Origin: Lolium rigidum
Lineage: Eukaryota > Streptophyta > Magnoliopsida > Poales > Poaceae
DNA length: 64,000 nucleotides
NCBI RefSeq assembly: GCF_022539505.1
Contig: NC_061508.1
Location: 260,096,736 to 260,160,735 of the forward strand
Reading direction: 5' to 3'
The position numbers and the translations under genes are program-made. Each line of letters begins with the position of its first letter. Position 1 is the first letter of the stretch. Below are positions 20,073-32,181 of the stretch, in pieces. Below the pieces are notes generated by a model that saw only the letters and a list, made by a program, of their open reading frames with translations, did not search any database and was not told where the DNA came from.

Positions 20073-21176
20073 GGCGACGTATCAGGTGAAAATGGACAAA
20101 GACTGAAAATCTGCAAATTTTCAACGCTAGCCATCCGATCCTGTACCAATGGACGATATTTCTCTGAACCACATCCCACGTCTAAGGTGCACATTTTGCA
20201 AGAAAACGCCCGCAACCCCAATTGTTCTTTGCATATAACCCCTTCTAAACAAGTAGTCCTCGGAATTAACCTTCCTAAATTGTCTCCACGAACTACACGG
20301 CATTTGCGGTCGTGCACAGAACATGGAGTGCAAATGAATGAAATGGTTCTCGACCAAAAACTTTGTTCGGGCAAAAATCAGATGGAACCTCCGTACAACA
20401 ATTTGTAACTCAAGAACAAACAAAAAAACAAACTAGATATGGAAAAGATTTCGAATCTGATACAGCTCAATGCTTCTGAAGCATGAAAATTTTATGGGCA
20501 GTCACTTACCCATTCCTAAATCCTAATTTGTAGAGCAGAGAACAGAAGCAAGAAAGAAGGTTAGAATATGGAAGCAGCTGACATCAAAGATTGTGGGGCA
20601 GTGCGCTACTCCTATCTTTCAGTTGGATCAAGAAAAACACGCTGCCGGCCGGCCGGCAAGCCATCGGCCACATTTGATGTTGGCTGTCACGGGATCAGGC
20701 AACCCACCACCGGATCTGGCCAGACCCGAGCTCACCACGGCTTGATTCGGACGATATGCGGAGAGGCCAAAGCACAAAGCTCGTGCAGCCATGGCAGGCG
20801 AGCTCACAACAACGGCAGGTGGGGCAGATTTGGAGATGACAACTCTTGAGGTTGATCTAAATAGGATGAGCTTCGAAATGGAGGCCGGCTGACGATGAAC
20901 AAGAGAGAAATACAAAACCTGTGTTCAAGCCCATTGAAAAGGGGATCTTGTGGGTGCAGGAAGGTCTGCATCTGGTACAGAGCAATGGTGAAGGCGTGGG
21001 AGAGAAGAGAAATGTTGGGCTGACAGGAGGGAGTTAGTTGTGACGAGGGCCTTTCTAAAAATATGAACGGGGGTGGATGGGGTGTGTGATATCAACCCTC
21101 GGTACAAAATCTAACGGTCCAGGTTCCAATTTTCAGATTTGCAGAAAGTACTGCATTTGCAGGTGATACGTTCCCC
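20073..21176. mobile_element. MULE (Mutator-like) element, 1.1 kb, with 9-bp target duplication
   Basis: TACAACTTC occurs at 20064-20072 and again at 21177-21185, directly outside degenerate terminal inverted repeats of about 110 bp. The left end reads GGCGACGTATCAGGTG; the right end, inverted, reads GGGGAACGTATCACCTG; both contain CTGTACC or TTGTACC further in. No transposase is present. Short ORFs inside (for example 20568-20849 plus) do not resemble known proteins. It may carry captured host sequence, as Pack-MULEs do. Confidence 0.7.
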
Positions 21177-21185
21177 TACAACTTC

Positions 21186-22929
21186 TTTTGCATCTATTTT
21201 CTATGGACTCGTTCTAGTGCTGTATATTTTTGTTACAAGTACATCTAATTCTGGTAAAAGTATATTGCTATGGGAAATTTGTGGCTGGTTCTGTTTTATA
21301 GACAGCTGAGTCGATCAGCTGACGACAGCTGCTGGTCAGGTTTAGTTAGGTGGCCTGACATTTAGCTAATCAAGTATCGTGTGCTAATGGTCAGTTCTTT
21401 TTATTAGCATGGCTAATAGTATCTATCTGAGGACAGTTCTGTATTTTTCACATTTATGCAACACCAAGTGGCTGGGTTGGTGTGGATTGAATTGGATCGG
21501 GGGTTAATCTGAATATCGAAAAAAATAATCGCAAGTGAAGATTTGTACATTTATCAGAGGTATTGTGGATTCTGGTAGCATAAAAGTAAATGTTCGCTGG
21601 TATTAAATACTATTAATCCCATCCATAGTTTCTATTGTTAACTATGCATTTTGCTGTTAATTTATGTAGCACATAGACTCAGTGGCACCAATTTTACTGC
21701 GAGTCTTCATATTTTGCACTAAAAAATAACAACGGCCATTATGCAAATATCAGTAAATATTTCCTTTCTCTTATCAAGCATCTTTTACTTGTCCTTCTGC
21801 TTGTACAACAAGTTGGGGTTGTCAAGATCTGAAGATCATTATGCACTTCAACGATCCATCATTAGATGCTGAAAGCTGTAATACCTTTTGATAGGCTCAG
21901 TCGTTTATGGTTTTCTCTCTTTTCAAGTATGATTTTGTTCCTACGTTCTGGATTCAATTCCGTTTCATGGTTTTTTTCTTTTCTTTCTATGTAGTATTTT
22001 CCATGAGAAAATTATACTACTACAAGAAGGTGTTGTCTTTGGAGTAAATGGCTTCAGTCTTGTAGCCGGTTATGATACTATACTGCTATATACACCTCGT
22101 TTTGGTTGTGAAACTCATCTGAAGAACGCAAGCATGCCATTCCTACGAGCACGCACGGGCCTATGCCATTTTTATTTCCAAGCCTGTACATGTAGACTCA
22201 TATTTAAAATTGTCATTCTTCTCCTCGCCACATGTATTCTTCTCCTCGCCACATGTAGGTGCTGAAGAAAAGCAAGCTACATGTTATGTTAAACTCTCTG
22301 AATATAAAGAGATTAAATGTTTATCATTGTGCTTGTTAGAGAGGTAGGTGTGTGTCTATAAATCGCTTTTCACTAATCAATCAGGATTCTCAAGTAATGG
22401 ACACGCCCACATATTTGTACTGGTATTGTAAGTTACATTATCAGTGTTTCACGATGAAATATATGGCTATCATATTATCGCCAGAAGTAACTACTTCCAC
22501 CACCAGTTTCTAAAGGAGATGAGCTATTTTTTTTCTTCATAGTGCTGCAGCAGCTATGTATCAGTACGGGGCCTACTGGGAGGCGCGCTGCTGGCTTCAC
22601 CCAGCTTGCTGTACCCAATGGCAAAAGCAACCTTAGAAACATATCATACTGTTGTAGAATTATCTTTGAACTCTTAATAAGTTGAAGAAGATAATGTCAG
22701 AACAATTGCACAAAGCTTGACAAATAGTAACCTGAATGAAAGTGTACTTCACTTTCCAAACTAACAGGACAATCTAAATGAAAGTGTACTTAACATCCAA
22801 AACTTGCACGTGGTTTGAACATGTAAACATTCAACTTTTATTGTATTTACATAATTCTGACAATCTAATTTTCTAATGAACAGGCGCGGCAACGTGTGCC
22901 TACATGATCTAGTTTCTTCCTAGGATATC
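21186..22929. other. AT-rich intergenic DNA, nothing recognised
   Basis: No ORF of note on either strand, no terminal repeats and no homology to other parts of the window that I can see. Confidence 0.4.
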
Positions 22930-23971
22930 ATATTTTGAAGAAAAAACATGTTTGTACCAGTTTGGTTGATTGTGCATTTTGCCGAGGAACCCAATGAAGG
23001 AATGAAAAATGTTATTTTAATCTTCTAAATGTTTTTGCTCGCCCGAAAGAAATATGTCCATAACAATTATTTATCATAAATTATCCAATATTTCTGAAAA
23101 TAAAACAACAGCCTGGAGCAATGTATTTATTAATAAAAATTGTCCTGAGGCAACACCTGGCTTCTAACAAGTGAGACTATAGAGAGAAGCGATTTCTTAT
23201 GTAATTTGGGTCAACCAACACGGCAGTGCTGAACTGATTTTTTTAAGGAAAACATGCAATGATTGCTTAATAGTTCAGGCTTTTCCCCTCCACTTTGGTC
23301 CCTATGTAATTCAAAGATAAAACCAACCCAATACAATTCTGCTAGCCTTGCTCTCATAGTTGCAAAGCTAAAAGAGTAAGTATTTCAGGTTTACACTAAG
23401 ACTTTACTATTCCTAGTGCATCAACCAAGCTCAAGTAACATAATTTAACAAATGGAGACATCCATTTTCTGCACCGTTTTCTTTGGCCTCTCTAGGTTCA
23501 TCAACGCTCACACCTTCGGTAGTGTCATCACCATCCTATGCTACTTAGCCACATATCAGAACTAAACCTTACTCTCGAAAATGGTGTGAATGCCTAGAAT
23601 TTCAGATGCAACCACCGCCAAGTGTTACACGTATACAGGCGATCTAGTGGTGATGTGCTTCGGGTGCCTCCTTTTATACCACATATACGTACGGATGTTG
23701 TACATGCATGCTTATCTCGTGATTTCATATTGTCGTTGTTGCCATGCATGAGGAATGCGCGAGTAGGAAAAGGCTAGAGATGTAGAATAATTATTTGTCT
23801 ATGACTCCATATAAATAAGAGTGAAGTAGTCTATGTGATGAATCTCTATCAACACTTCTCATTAATGTACTTCCATAATGTGTTGTTCTAAAAGTAATTG
23901 ACGGCTTGTGAGGTAGAGAACTACCCAACAACTAGTAATTTGTGATCAATTTATGATACACCAACTCACAC

Positions 23972-24483
23972 CTCTATTTAAAATAGCCCGCTATAGCCTT
24001 CCACGATGCCCGTGGCTACGGTTAGAGCCTTTAAAAGCTAAATGGAAATAGCCGCTAATAGCTCGGATATAACTATTTAGCCCCAATTTAGCCTAATAGC
24101 GCTCAACGGGCCCAAAAAAATTGACCCAAATTTTTCAGAGCGGCCCAATTTATGAACACCACTATATCATGAACTGCTACTACTTAATGATGTTGTAATA
24201 TTTGGATATAACTATGTCCTTAACTATCTATGAACTATGTTTTTTGACATAACTATATGTGAACTATGTTTTGGTTATGCACATCTCTTATGTGACAATG
24301 TTACTATGGTATCTATGAATTATTGATCATATATACGATTTATGTGCTGCCGTAATATTGGATTTTTCCCTATTATTTAGCAAATCGGATATATGGTCTT
24401 AGCCCATTATAGCCTGGCTATAGCCTTTTACAGCTTCGGAAATCTCCGCAACTATAAGCTATAGCCCACTATTTTAAACAGAG
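23972..24483. mobile_element. hAT-type MITE, 512 bp
   Basis: The ends are CTCTATTTAAAATAG and, inverted, CTCTGTTTAAAATAG, each running into GCTATAGC-rich sequence. The flanking 8 bp, ACTCACAC (23964-23971) and ACTCGGAC (24484-24491), match at 6 of 8 positions, fitting a decayed hAT target duplication. The matching place in duplication copy 2 (near 40235) lacks it. It has no ORF. Confidence 0.8.
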
Positions 24484-24752
24484 ACTCGGACACATGAATC
24501 CTTCGAGCACTTTTATTAGGTCTTCACCGAGATTTTTTTAAGCACTCGTAATCATAATAGATACTATCATACTGAAGTTTTGAAAGATAATTGGAGTAGT
24601 CAAATATAGAGTACATGTTGTATGCTCAATGCTTGTGAATCCAAGTTTAGGAAAGTTGCTTTCATAGTAATTTTAACCCTGTTTTCATACCAAATATGCA
24701 TCTGAATATGAAAATAGGTACATATGAAAAAATACACCATTACTAATACCTA

Positions 24753-24834
24753 CTCCCTCCATTTCATATTAGTTGTCGCTAATTTAGTACAAAGTTGTGC
24801 TAAATTAGCCAGAACTAATATGGAACGGAAATAG
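24753..24834. mobile_element. Stowaway MITE (Tc1/Mariner type), about 82 bp
   Basis: It starts CTCCCTCCATTTCATATTAG after a TA dinucleotide and ends with the inverse, CTAATATGGAACGGAAATAG. The interior is a near-perfect foldback (GCTAATTTAGTAC with GTGCTAAATTAGC). The last bases of the right end are mutated, and the right TA reads CA. Confidence 0.85.
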
Positions 24835-25300
24835 CAGTTTTAATCATACATCTAATTCTTATGGTGAAAACATAGTTGTATTCATTTGTATGTAGATTCT
24901 ACTATATAGTCAATATTTTTTGCATCCAAGACCTCGATTTGGTAATGTAATAGTTTCCCCCCAAAAGCTAAACTAGACCACAATAAATTACAAGTCACCT
25001 CATTCACAATAGGCCGAGCAAATGTGGATTTTTATCTCAAACTATCGATCTTTCCTACAAAAACTAACCTTGGAAAAGTTCTATCATTAGCTAGTTCTTA
25101 AATAAGCACAACCAACCGATATGCATGCAACAAAACATAGATCACCAACAACAAACTAAGCCTTAATGTTGTGTCAGCACCTATTCTGACAACATGGAAC
25201 ATGTAATGTGATATGAAGTGGCATTGCACCATGTCAAAAGTACTAAGGATTACTTGTTGCAAGGGAGAAAATCTTCTCAAGTAGAAATAAATCCATTCAA

Positions 25301-26089
25301 AATATTTTTCACAACAATCACAAGTACCTATTTACAAATGAATGGAAGATCCACAAGGATGGTAAAAAAATTCTAGATTGTGATATGGAAATGTGCCTAG
25401 GATTTTGCACCTCATGTAAAAAATAGAGAAAATATAAAGAAGATCAAACCGAATCCCAAACTTGAGATGGAGTCATTTTATTGGTACAAGGTTCAACACA
25501 AAAATCTCACTTGATATGGACCATGTTTGAAAAACATGCTTCACAAAATGGCCTCGTGGTTATGAAGTTCACGGCTCATAAGTGGTGCATACCCCTTTTA
25601 GCATGTTAATTAACTATTCCACTTCTTCTTTTTTGGAAAGGGTTTTATTTTTAAAAGGGGTGCCTTGTGAAGAAAGTACCAAATATATGATGAAAATGAC
25701 TTGATATTTTGTTTGCGTGTCAATTAACATTCTGGCAATGCCATTGGATTGACAAGCATGCCACTGTCATCGTGCTGGCATTGATAAGAATGTCAATGGC
25801 AATGTGGTACAAGGCATTTTCATTGACATTCTTTTGAATGCAAGCACGTTCACATTGACAGACTTGTCACTGCCTCAATGGTAGCAGGGTGATGGTCGCG
25901 GGTGATCAATGCAATGGCATTGACATTCAATTCCATAGCGTCAATCACCACGCCATGGCGTAGTCACCACAATGCTACCATGGCACAGTTGGGACGATCA
26001 CGCCCGATGACTCCTAGAAGTACTAGAACACACTAAAGTTCTACCAGATCACGATTTTGGTCTAAATCGAATGACCCTGACCAAAATCA
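25301..26089. other. Intergenic DNA with a long imperfect hairpin
   Basis: No gene. The notable part is an inverted repeat at 25742-25880: the left arm ends with TAAGAATGTCAATGGCAATG, a 10-nt loop follows, and the right arm starts with CATTTTCATTGACATTCTT. The stem extends about 60 nt with mismatches and includes CGTGCTGGCATT paired with AATGCAAGCACG. Confidence 0.5.
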
Positions 26090-27042
26090 GATGAACGACG
26101 GTCGGATCTTAATAAACCTAACCAAACTAAAAAGGGGAACAGAGAATTCACCATCGACCGGAGTGAGAGTGGACCTGTCCGATGAGGAGGCACCCTCGCC
26201 GATCTTGTTGGTGCTCCGCATCGTGCCCAGGGACCCAGCCCACATGTCAGAGGCGGCGACACTGGAGCTTTTGCAGCCTACGGGCGGTGTCACCATGCGC
26301 GCTGGAGGAGGGGGAAAGGTGGACGGGTCTCCCGCTCATGGCAGAGCATGCCATATCCCGGCTTGAACCGGTTGCACCTGCCGCTTTGGCTATCGCATAC
26401 CCGCTTTGGGGCTTTAATGCCCCCATTGGTGGAGTGAGAGGTTGAATCCTGGCGGCCGCCACGGCTGCTCTCATGCTCAACCTCGGCCTCGATGAGAACG
26501 GGGGAAGCCTGTTTAACACGAGCATGACTGCCGGGTCAATCGGCGCCACTGCATCGTGTAGTTCGCTGGCTTCGTAGCCACAAATCGTGCACGCATGCCT
26601 TTTGGCCTGTTGGGGAGTGATCTTGGCCAGGCAGCCATCAGAGGAGGGGGCAGAGGCGGCTAGGAAGACATGAAGTCAGTGGATGATGGGACATGCTAGT
26701 CCGTGTCACTGAGAGGAGAGAGTGAGAGGCGGTTAATGAAGTAGAGTGCATGTACGAAAGTAAACGAGTCGTCTCCCGCACTTCTCCACACGAGCAACGA
26801 TTGTGTGAGCCCGTGCTTATTTTCGTTTGAATGGGCCCAGCTCCATAGAAATGGCTGATTGGGCCGCCCTTCCAGGGCAGGATGGAGGGTGCTTTAAAAC
26901 CTGTGCTAGCTACAACTCAGTTTGTTTCTCCCAAAACCATGATAGAGGGGTTGCAGGCTACCAAAGGGCCCTTTTTTCTAGGTGGCCATGCAAAATTTAG
27001 AAGTTGTCATCCGCCCCTTCCATGCATCCATCACATGATACG
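26090..27042. other. GC-rich unassigned segment
   Basis: The base composition changes sharply to GC-rich between about 26100 and 26700. Several short overlapping ORFs occur on both strands, but none is consistent or recognisable. It may be a decayed gene fragment carried by an unrecognised DNA transposon. The last part (26900-27000) has AAAGGGCCCTTTTTTCTAGG but no partner end was found. Confidence 0.3.
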
Positions 27043-27047
27043 CGGCC

Positions 27048-28646
27048 TGATACGTCTCCAACGTATCTATAATTTTTGATGTTCCATGCTAGTTTTATGA
27101 CAATACCTACATGTTTTGTTCATACTTTATGATGTTTTTATGCGTTTTCCGGAACTAACCTATTAACAAGATGCCGAAGTGCCAGTTCCTGTTTTCTGCT
27201 GTTTTTGGTTTCAGAAATCTTACACAGGAAATATTCTCGGAATTGGACGAAACAAAGGTCACGTTCCTATTTTTCCAGGGGCTTCACGGAGTCCGAAGGA
27301 GAGACGAAGGAGGGCCACGAGGAGCCCACACCATAGGGGGGCGCGGGCCCCTCCCTGGCCGCACCACCTGGCGGGGAGCCCACCTCGGGACTCCACCGAC
27401 ATCGCCCCTTCGCCTATATATGCTCCCAGATGTGAAAACCCTATTAAGAGAAGCCACGAGACGAGAAAAGTTACGCAGCCGCCGCCATCGCGAAGCCAAG
27501 TTCGGGAGACGAAGTCTCGTTCCGGCACGCCGCCGGGACGGGAATTGCCCCGGAGTCATCTCCATCGACACCACCGCCATCTTCATCGCCGCTGCTTGTC
27601 TCCCATGATGAGGAGGGAGTAGTTCTCCCCGAGGCTGAGGGCTCTACCGGTAGCTATGTGGTTCATCTCTCTCTCCCATGATGTGATCTATATGAATGTG
27701 TAGATGTTACTCTTGTCTATTATGCACTCTAGAGGTTACTTTGAATATGAACTCCGGATGTTGTGGAGCTTGTTTACTCCGGCTTGAGGGAGCTCTTGTA
27801 GCCCTACACAATGAATGGTGTTTGTCATCCAACAAGAGAGTGTTTGAGAGTAGTACTTATTTGTTCATCTATGTGATCATAGACTTTGCAATCTAGATGT
27901 CTTATGCTATTCAAGTGGATTTTACTTATGTGATCTCCGGAGACTCCTTGTCCCACGTGTGTAAAGGTGACGAGTGTGTGCACCGTGTGGGTCTCTTAGG
28001 CTATATTTCACAGAATACTTGTTCACTGGGTTATGATTTGAGTTGGATGTCTCTATGAAATTGTGGTGTGTTAGTACCTCTTATGAATGCTCACAGTGAC
28101 AGCGTGGGGTGTTTATTAGTACTTGGGAATACATCTTTAAGGTTTGCTTTTGCAGCCCTACACGGTGAATTAGTGTTCGTTATCCCGCCAGAGAGTAATT
28201 CAGAATAGCATAGTGAAGTGCTTATTTATATTCAATTATGATTGCAATGTGGAGAGTGTCCACTAGTGAAAGTAGGATCCCTAGGCCTTGTTTCTAAGCA
28301 TTGAAACACCGTTTCCAACAAGTTCTGCTACATGTTCGCTTGCTGCCATCTTTATTTCAGATTGCAATTACTACTTACAATTATCCATTATACTTGTATT
28401 TCACTATCTCTTCGCCGAACTAGTGCACCTATACATCTGACAAGTGTATTAGGTGTGTTGGGGACACAAGAGACTTCTTGTATCTTAATTGCAGGATTGC
28501 TTGAGAGGAATATCTCTGACCTCTACCTCCACGAGTTCGATAAACCTTGGGTGATTCACTTAAGGGAAACTTGCTGCTGTTCTACAAACCTCTCGCTCTT
28601 GGAGCCTCAACACTGTCTACGGGAATAGAAGCATGCGTAGACATCA
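27048..28646 (+). repeat. 5' LTR of RLG-B
   Basis: Starts TGATACGTCTCC and ends TAGACATCA. Its first bases form an inverted repeat, GATACGT...ACGTATC. A GC-rich segment (27325-27400) precedes a TATA box, TATATAT, at 27415-27421, which marks the likely promoter. Overlapping ORFs in all frames across 27170-27620 are by-products of GC-rich leader sequence. Confidence 0.93.
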
Positions 28647-28654
28647 AGCTATTT

Positions 28655-28673
28655 TCCGGCGCCGTTGCCTGGG
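28655..28673 (+). promoter_or_regulatory. Primer-binding site of RLG-B
   Basis: CCGGCGCCGTTGCCTGGGA lies 8 nt after the 5' LTR. RLG-C has TGGCGCCGTTGCCGGGGA at the same place, so RLG-B has a slightly altered copy. The usual role is tRNA pairing to start minus-strand synthesis; I have not assigned the tRNA. Confidence 0.65.
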
Positions 28674-28814
28674 AGGTAAGGTAAAAGGTATTCACATCCT
28701 CCGACTACTAAGCTATTTCCTAGCACTCGTTGCCGGTGTGTGAGTGCTCGAAGGTATTTCCTTTAGATCCTGCAATTATATATTTTTGTTTCTTGTTTTC
28801 ACTAGTTAGGCTTA

Positions 28815-29567
28815 ATGGAAAACAACAACAAAATGAGAGATCTTTATGAACTTTATCTTGAATTAGGACATGAGGTGTTTGAAGAGAAAATTTAAAAACC
28901 TATGGAACTTTATATGCATGCTAATGGCAATGTTATTAGTATGAATGCTTTGAACACCATTGTTGCTAATGCTATGGAAAATTCTAAGCTTGGGGAAGCT
29001 GGTTTTGAAGAGCATGATATTTTTAGTCCCCCTAGTTTTGAGGAGAAAATTTACTTTGATGATACTTTACCTCCTATTTATGATGATTATAATGATAGTG
29101 GTATTTTGGTGCCACCTACTATGGAGGATAAAGGTTATTATGATTATACCATGCCTGCAATTTATGATGATTACAATGATGGTTATGGTAGTTTTACTCC
29201 CACTATTACTAATAAAATTGATTATGCTTATGTGGAGAGTAATGATTTTATGCATGTAGCTCATGATAAGAATGCTTTATGTGATAGTTATATTGTTGAG
29301 TTTGTTCATGATGCTACTGAAAGTTATTACGAGAGAGGGAAACATGGTTATATGCATCTTAATAATATTAAGTTTTCCCTCCTTATGTTGAGAATATTGA
29401 AGTTGCGCTTGTGTTGCCTTCCTATGCTTGTTGCATTATGCTTACATGACTTGTTTATTTACAAGATTCATTTTCATAGGAAGTGGGTTAGGCTTAAATG
29501 TGTTTTGAATTTGCTTCTTGATGCTCTCTTTTGTTTCAACTCTTATTTCTTTCGCGAGCATCATTAA
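28815..29567 (+). pseudogene. RLG-B internal ORF: acidic, Tyr/Asp-rich protein of unknown function, one in-frame stop
   Basis: ATG at 28815 (MENNNKMRDLYELYLELGHE) runs to an in-frame TAA at 28893-28895, then the same frame is open from 28896 to TAA 29565-29567, about 250 codons in all. The middle has a repeated acidic unit: LPPIYDDYNDSG, then MPAIYDDYNDGYG about 30 residues later. Spacing elements EEKIYF and EDKGYY precede each copy. The C-terminal third is rich in Leu/Cys/Phe and may be frame-shifted or non-coding. It has no gag, zinc knuckle or enzyme motif. Its position right after the primer-binding site is where gag would be, so it may replace or derive from gag. Function unknown. Confidence 0.5.
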
Positions 29568-32143
29568 AATTACTGAGCCCATCTTATTGGCTATAAAGAA
29601 AGCACTTCTTGGGAGATAACCCATGTATGTTTTTATTACTGTTTTGTTGAGTCTTGGAAGTTGTTACTACTGTAGCAACCTCTCCTTATCTTTACTTTAT
29701 TGCATTGTTGTGCCAAGTAAAGTCTCTAATAGTTAAGTTGATACTAGATTTGGATTGGTGCGCAGAAACAGATTTCTACCTGTCACGAATTTGAGTAGAT
29801 ATCTCTGTAGAAGAATCAAAAAAATCTGCCAATTTACATGCGTGATCCTCAGATATGTACGCAACTTTCATTAGTTTTGAGCTTTTTCATCTGAGCCTGT
29901 TAAGTGCCTCTAAAAAATTCGTCTTTACGGACTGTTCTGTTTTGACAGATTCTGCCTTTTATTTCGCATTGCCTCTTTTACTGTGTTGAGTGGATTTCTT
30001 TGCTCCATTAACTTTCAGTAACTTTGGGTAATGTCCAGAAGTGTTAGGAATGATTGTGTTTCCTCTGAACATGTGAATTTTTGATTATGCATTAACCCTC
30101 TAATGAGTTTGTTTTGAGTTTGGTGTGGAGGAAGTTTTCAAGGATCAAGAGAGGAGGATGATACAATATGATCAAGAAGAGTGAAAAATCTAAGCTTGGG
30201 GATGCCCCGTGGTTCATCCCTGCATATTTCAAGAAGACTCAAGCATCTAAGCTTGGGGATGCCCAAGGCATCCCCTTCTTCATCGATAACTTATCAGGTC
30301 ACCTCTAGTGAAACTATATTTTTATTCCGTCACATCTTTTGTACTTTACTTGGAGCGTCTGTGTGCTTTTATTTTCGTTTTGTTATCTTAGTTCTCTGAA
30401 TAAATTGGATCATACCTTGTGTGGGAGAGAGACACGCTCCGCTTTTTCATATGAACACTAGTGTTCTTCGCTTTTACTTTTAATGTTCATGGCGAAGGTT
30501 GAAACTGCTTTCTTCATTGTTATATGGTTGGAAACAGAAAATGCTTCATGTGGTAATTCGTATATTGTCTTGAATAATTTGATACTTGGGAATTGTTGTG
30601 CTCAAATAGATCATGTTTAAGCTCTTGCATCATGTACTTTGCACCTATTAATAAAGAACTATTGTAGAGCTTGTTGAAATTTGGTTTGCATGATTGGTCT
30701 CTCTAAGGTCTAGATATTTTCTGGTGAAGTGTTTGAACAACAAGGAAGACAGTGTAGAGTCTTATAATGCTTGCAATATGTTCTTATGTAAGTTTTGTTG
30801 TACCGGTTCATACTTGTGTTTGCTTCAAACAACCTTGCTAGCCAAAGCCTTGTACTGAGAGGGAATACTTCTCGTGCATTCAAAACCTTGAGCCAAAACC
30901 TATGCCATTTGTATCCACCATACCTACCTACTATGTGGTATTTCTCTGCCATTCCAAAGTAAATTACTTGATTGCTACCTTTAAAATTTCATTCTTTGTC
31001 TTTGCAATACATAGCTCATGGGAAAATAGCCTTAAAAACTATTGTGGTATTGAATATGTTGCTATGTATCTTATTTCTTATAAGTTGCTTGTTGAGCGGT
31101 AACCATGTTTCGGGGACGCCATCAACTATTACACCTTTGTTGAATATCATGTGAGTTGCTATGCATGTTCGTCTTGTCTGAAGTATGGGCGATTTTCATG
31201 ATCAAATGGTTTGAGTATGCATATTGTTAGAGAAGAACATTGGGCCGCTAACTAAAGCCATGAATCATCGTGGAAGTTTCAGTTTGGACACTAATCCTCA
31301 ATCTCTTATGAGAATATTATCTGTTGTTGAATGCTTATGCATTAAAAGAGGAGTCCATTATCTGTTTTCTATGTTGTCCCGGTATGGATGTCCTTAGATG
31401 TGATCTATCAAAAACGAGAAATCATATGCGATTTATCTCCTTGGACCTTTGTACAGGCGGCATAGAGGTACCCCTTTGTGACACTTGGTTGAAACATATG
31501 TTATTCAATGATAATCCATGTTAATCCAAGCTAATTAGGACAAGGTGCGAGCACTATTGGTATTCTATGCATGAGGCTTGCAACTTATAAGATGTCTTAT
31601 GCATAACACATATGAATTATTACTACCGTTGACAAAATTGTTTCTATGTTTTCAAAATAAAAGCTCTAGCACAAAAATAGTAATCCATGCTTCCCTCTGT
31701 GAAGGGCCATTCTTTTACTTTATGTTGAGTCAGTTTACCTACTTCTTTCTATCTTAGAAGCAAACACTTGTGTCAACTGTGTGCATTGATTCTTACATAC
31801 TTGCTTATTTGCATTCATCATATTACTTTGTGTTGACAATTATCCATGAGATATACATGTTGAAGTTGAAAGCAACTGCTGAAACTTATATCTTCCTTTG
31901 TGTTGCTTCAAAACTTTCTACTAAGAATTTATTGCTTGATGAGTTAACTCTTATGCAAGACTTATTGATGCTTGTCTTGAAAGTACTATTCATGAAAAGT
32001 CTTTGCTATATGATTCAGTTGTTTAATCATCATCTTTACCATTGCTTTGAATCACTTCATTCATCTCATATGCTTTACAATAGTGTTGATCAAGATTATG
32101 TTGGTAGCATGTCACATCAGAAATTAATCTTTTTATCGTTTAC
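29568..32143 (+). other. 3' region of RLG-B, shared with RLG-C
   Basis: Non-coding and AT-rich. It starts with AGCACTTCTTGGGAGATAAC (29603) and is closely matched by 49979-54363 of RLG-C, apart from the MULE inserted there. It contains two repeats of TCTAAGCTTGGGGATGCCC (about 30188 and 30246), which are extra polypurine-tract-like sequences. The frame 31770-32168 is open in both elements, but the nucleotide match is equally high outside it. Confidence 0.75.
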
Positions 32144-32181
32144 CTACTCGAGGGCGAGTAGGAACTAAGCTTGGGGATGCT
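32144..32181 (+). promoter_or_regulatory. Stem-loop plus polypurine tract of RLG-B
   Basis: CTACTCG (32144-32150) pairs with CGAGTAG (32155-32161) around an AGGG loop. Five bases later the polypurine tract AAGCTTGGGGATGC starts at 32167, directly before the LTR. Geometry is identical to RLG-A, although the stem sequence differs. Confidence 0.85.

Larger units (their letters stand above)
22930..25300 (+). repeat. Segmental duplication block A, copy 1
   Basis: This is collinear with 35785-41060 (copy 2). Shared landmarks include AGTTTGGTTGATTGT (22960s and 35810s), AGTGCTGAACTGA (23225 and 39550), TTAATAGTTCAGG (23268 and 39600), GTTGTACATGCATGC (23698 and 39964), TGTCGTTGTTGCCATGCAT (23732 and 39997), CAACTAGTAATTT (23929 and 40204) and AAACTAAGCCTTA (25148 and 40917). 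Divergence is high, so the duplication is old. Copy 1 contains a hAT MITE and a Stowaway that copy 2 lacks. Confidence 0.7.

Noticed and set aside
26087..26549. Short ORFs in the GC-rich segment as a host gene
   Set aside because: Frames on both strands overlap, no splice-linked set makes a coherent protein, and no motif is recognisable.
27171..27622. Overlapping ORFs of about 145 codons inside the RLG-B LTRs (also 32305-32759)
   Set aside because: Frames are open on both strands at once in GC-rich leader sequence, and indels between the two LTRs are not in multiples of three. No protein features are visible.
28902..29567. Taking ATG 28902 as the start of the RLG-B ORF
   Set aside because: The same frame continues upstream to ATG 28815 past a single TAA, with similar composition, so the longer broken frame is the better model.
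31770..32168. 132-codon ORF in the RLG-B 3' region, also open in RLG-C (53993-54388)
   Set aside because: The nucleotide identity is as high outside the frame as inside, so its conservation only reflects recent common origin. It is Leu/Ser-rich and has no recognisable domain.
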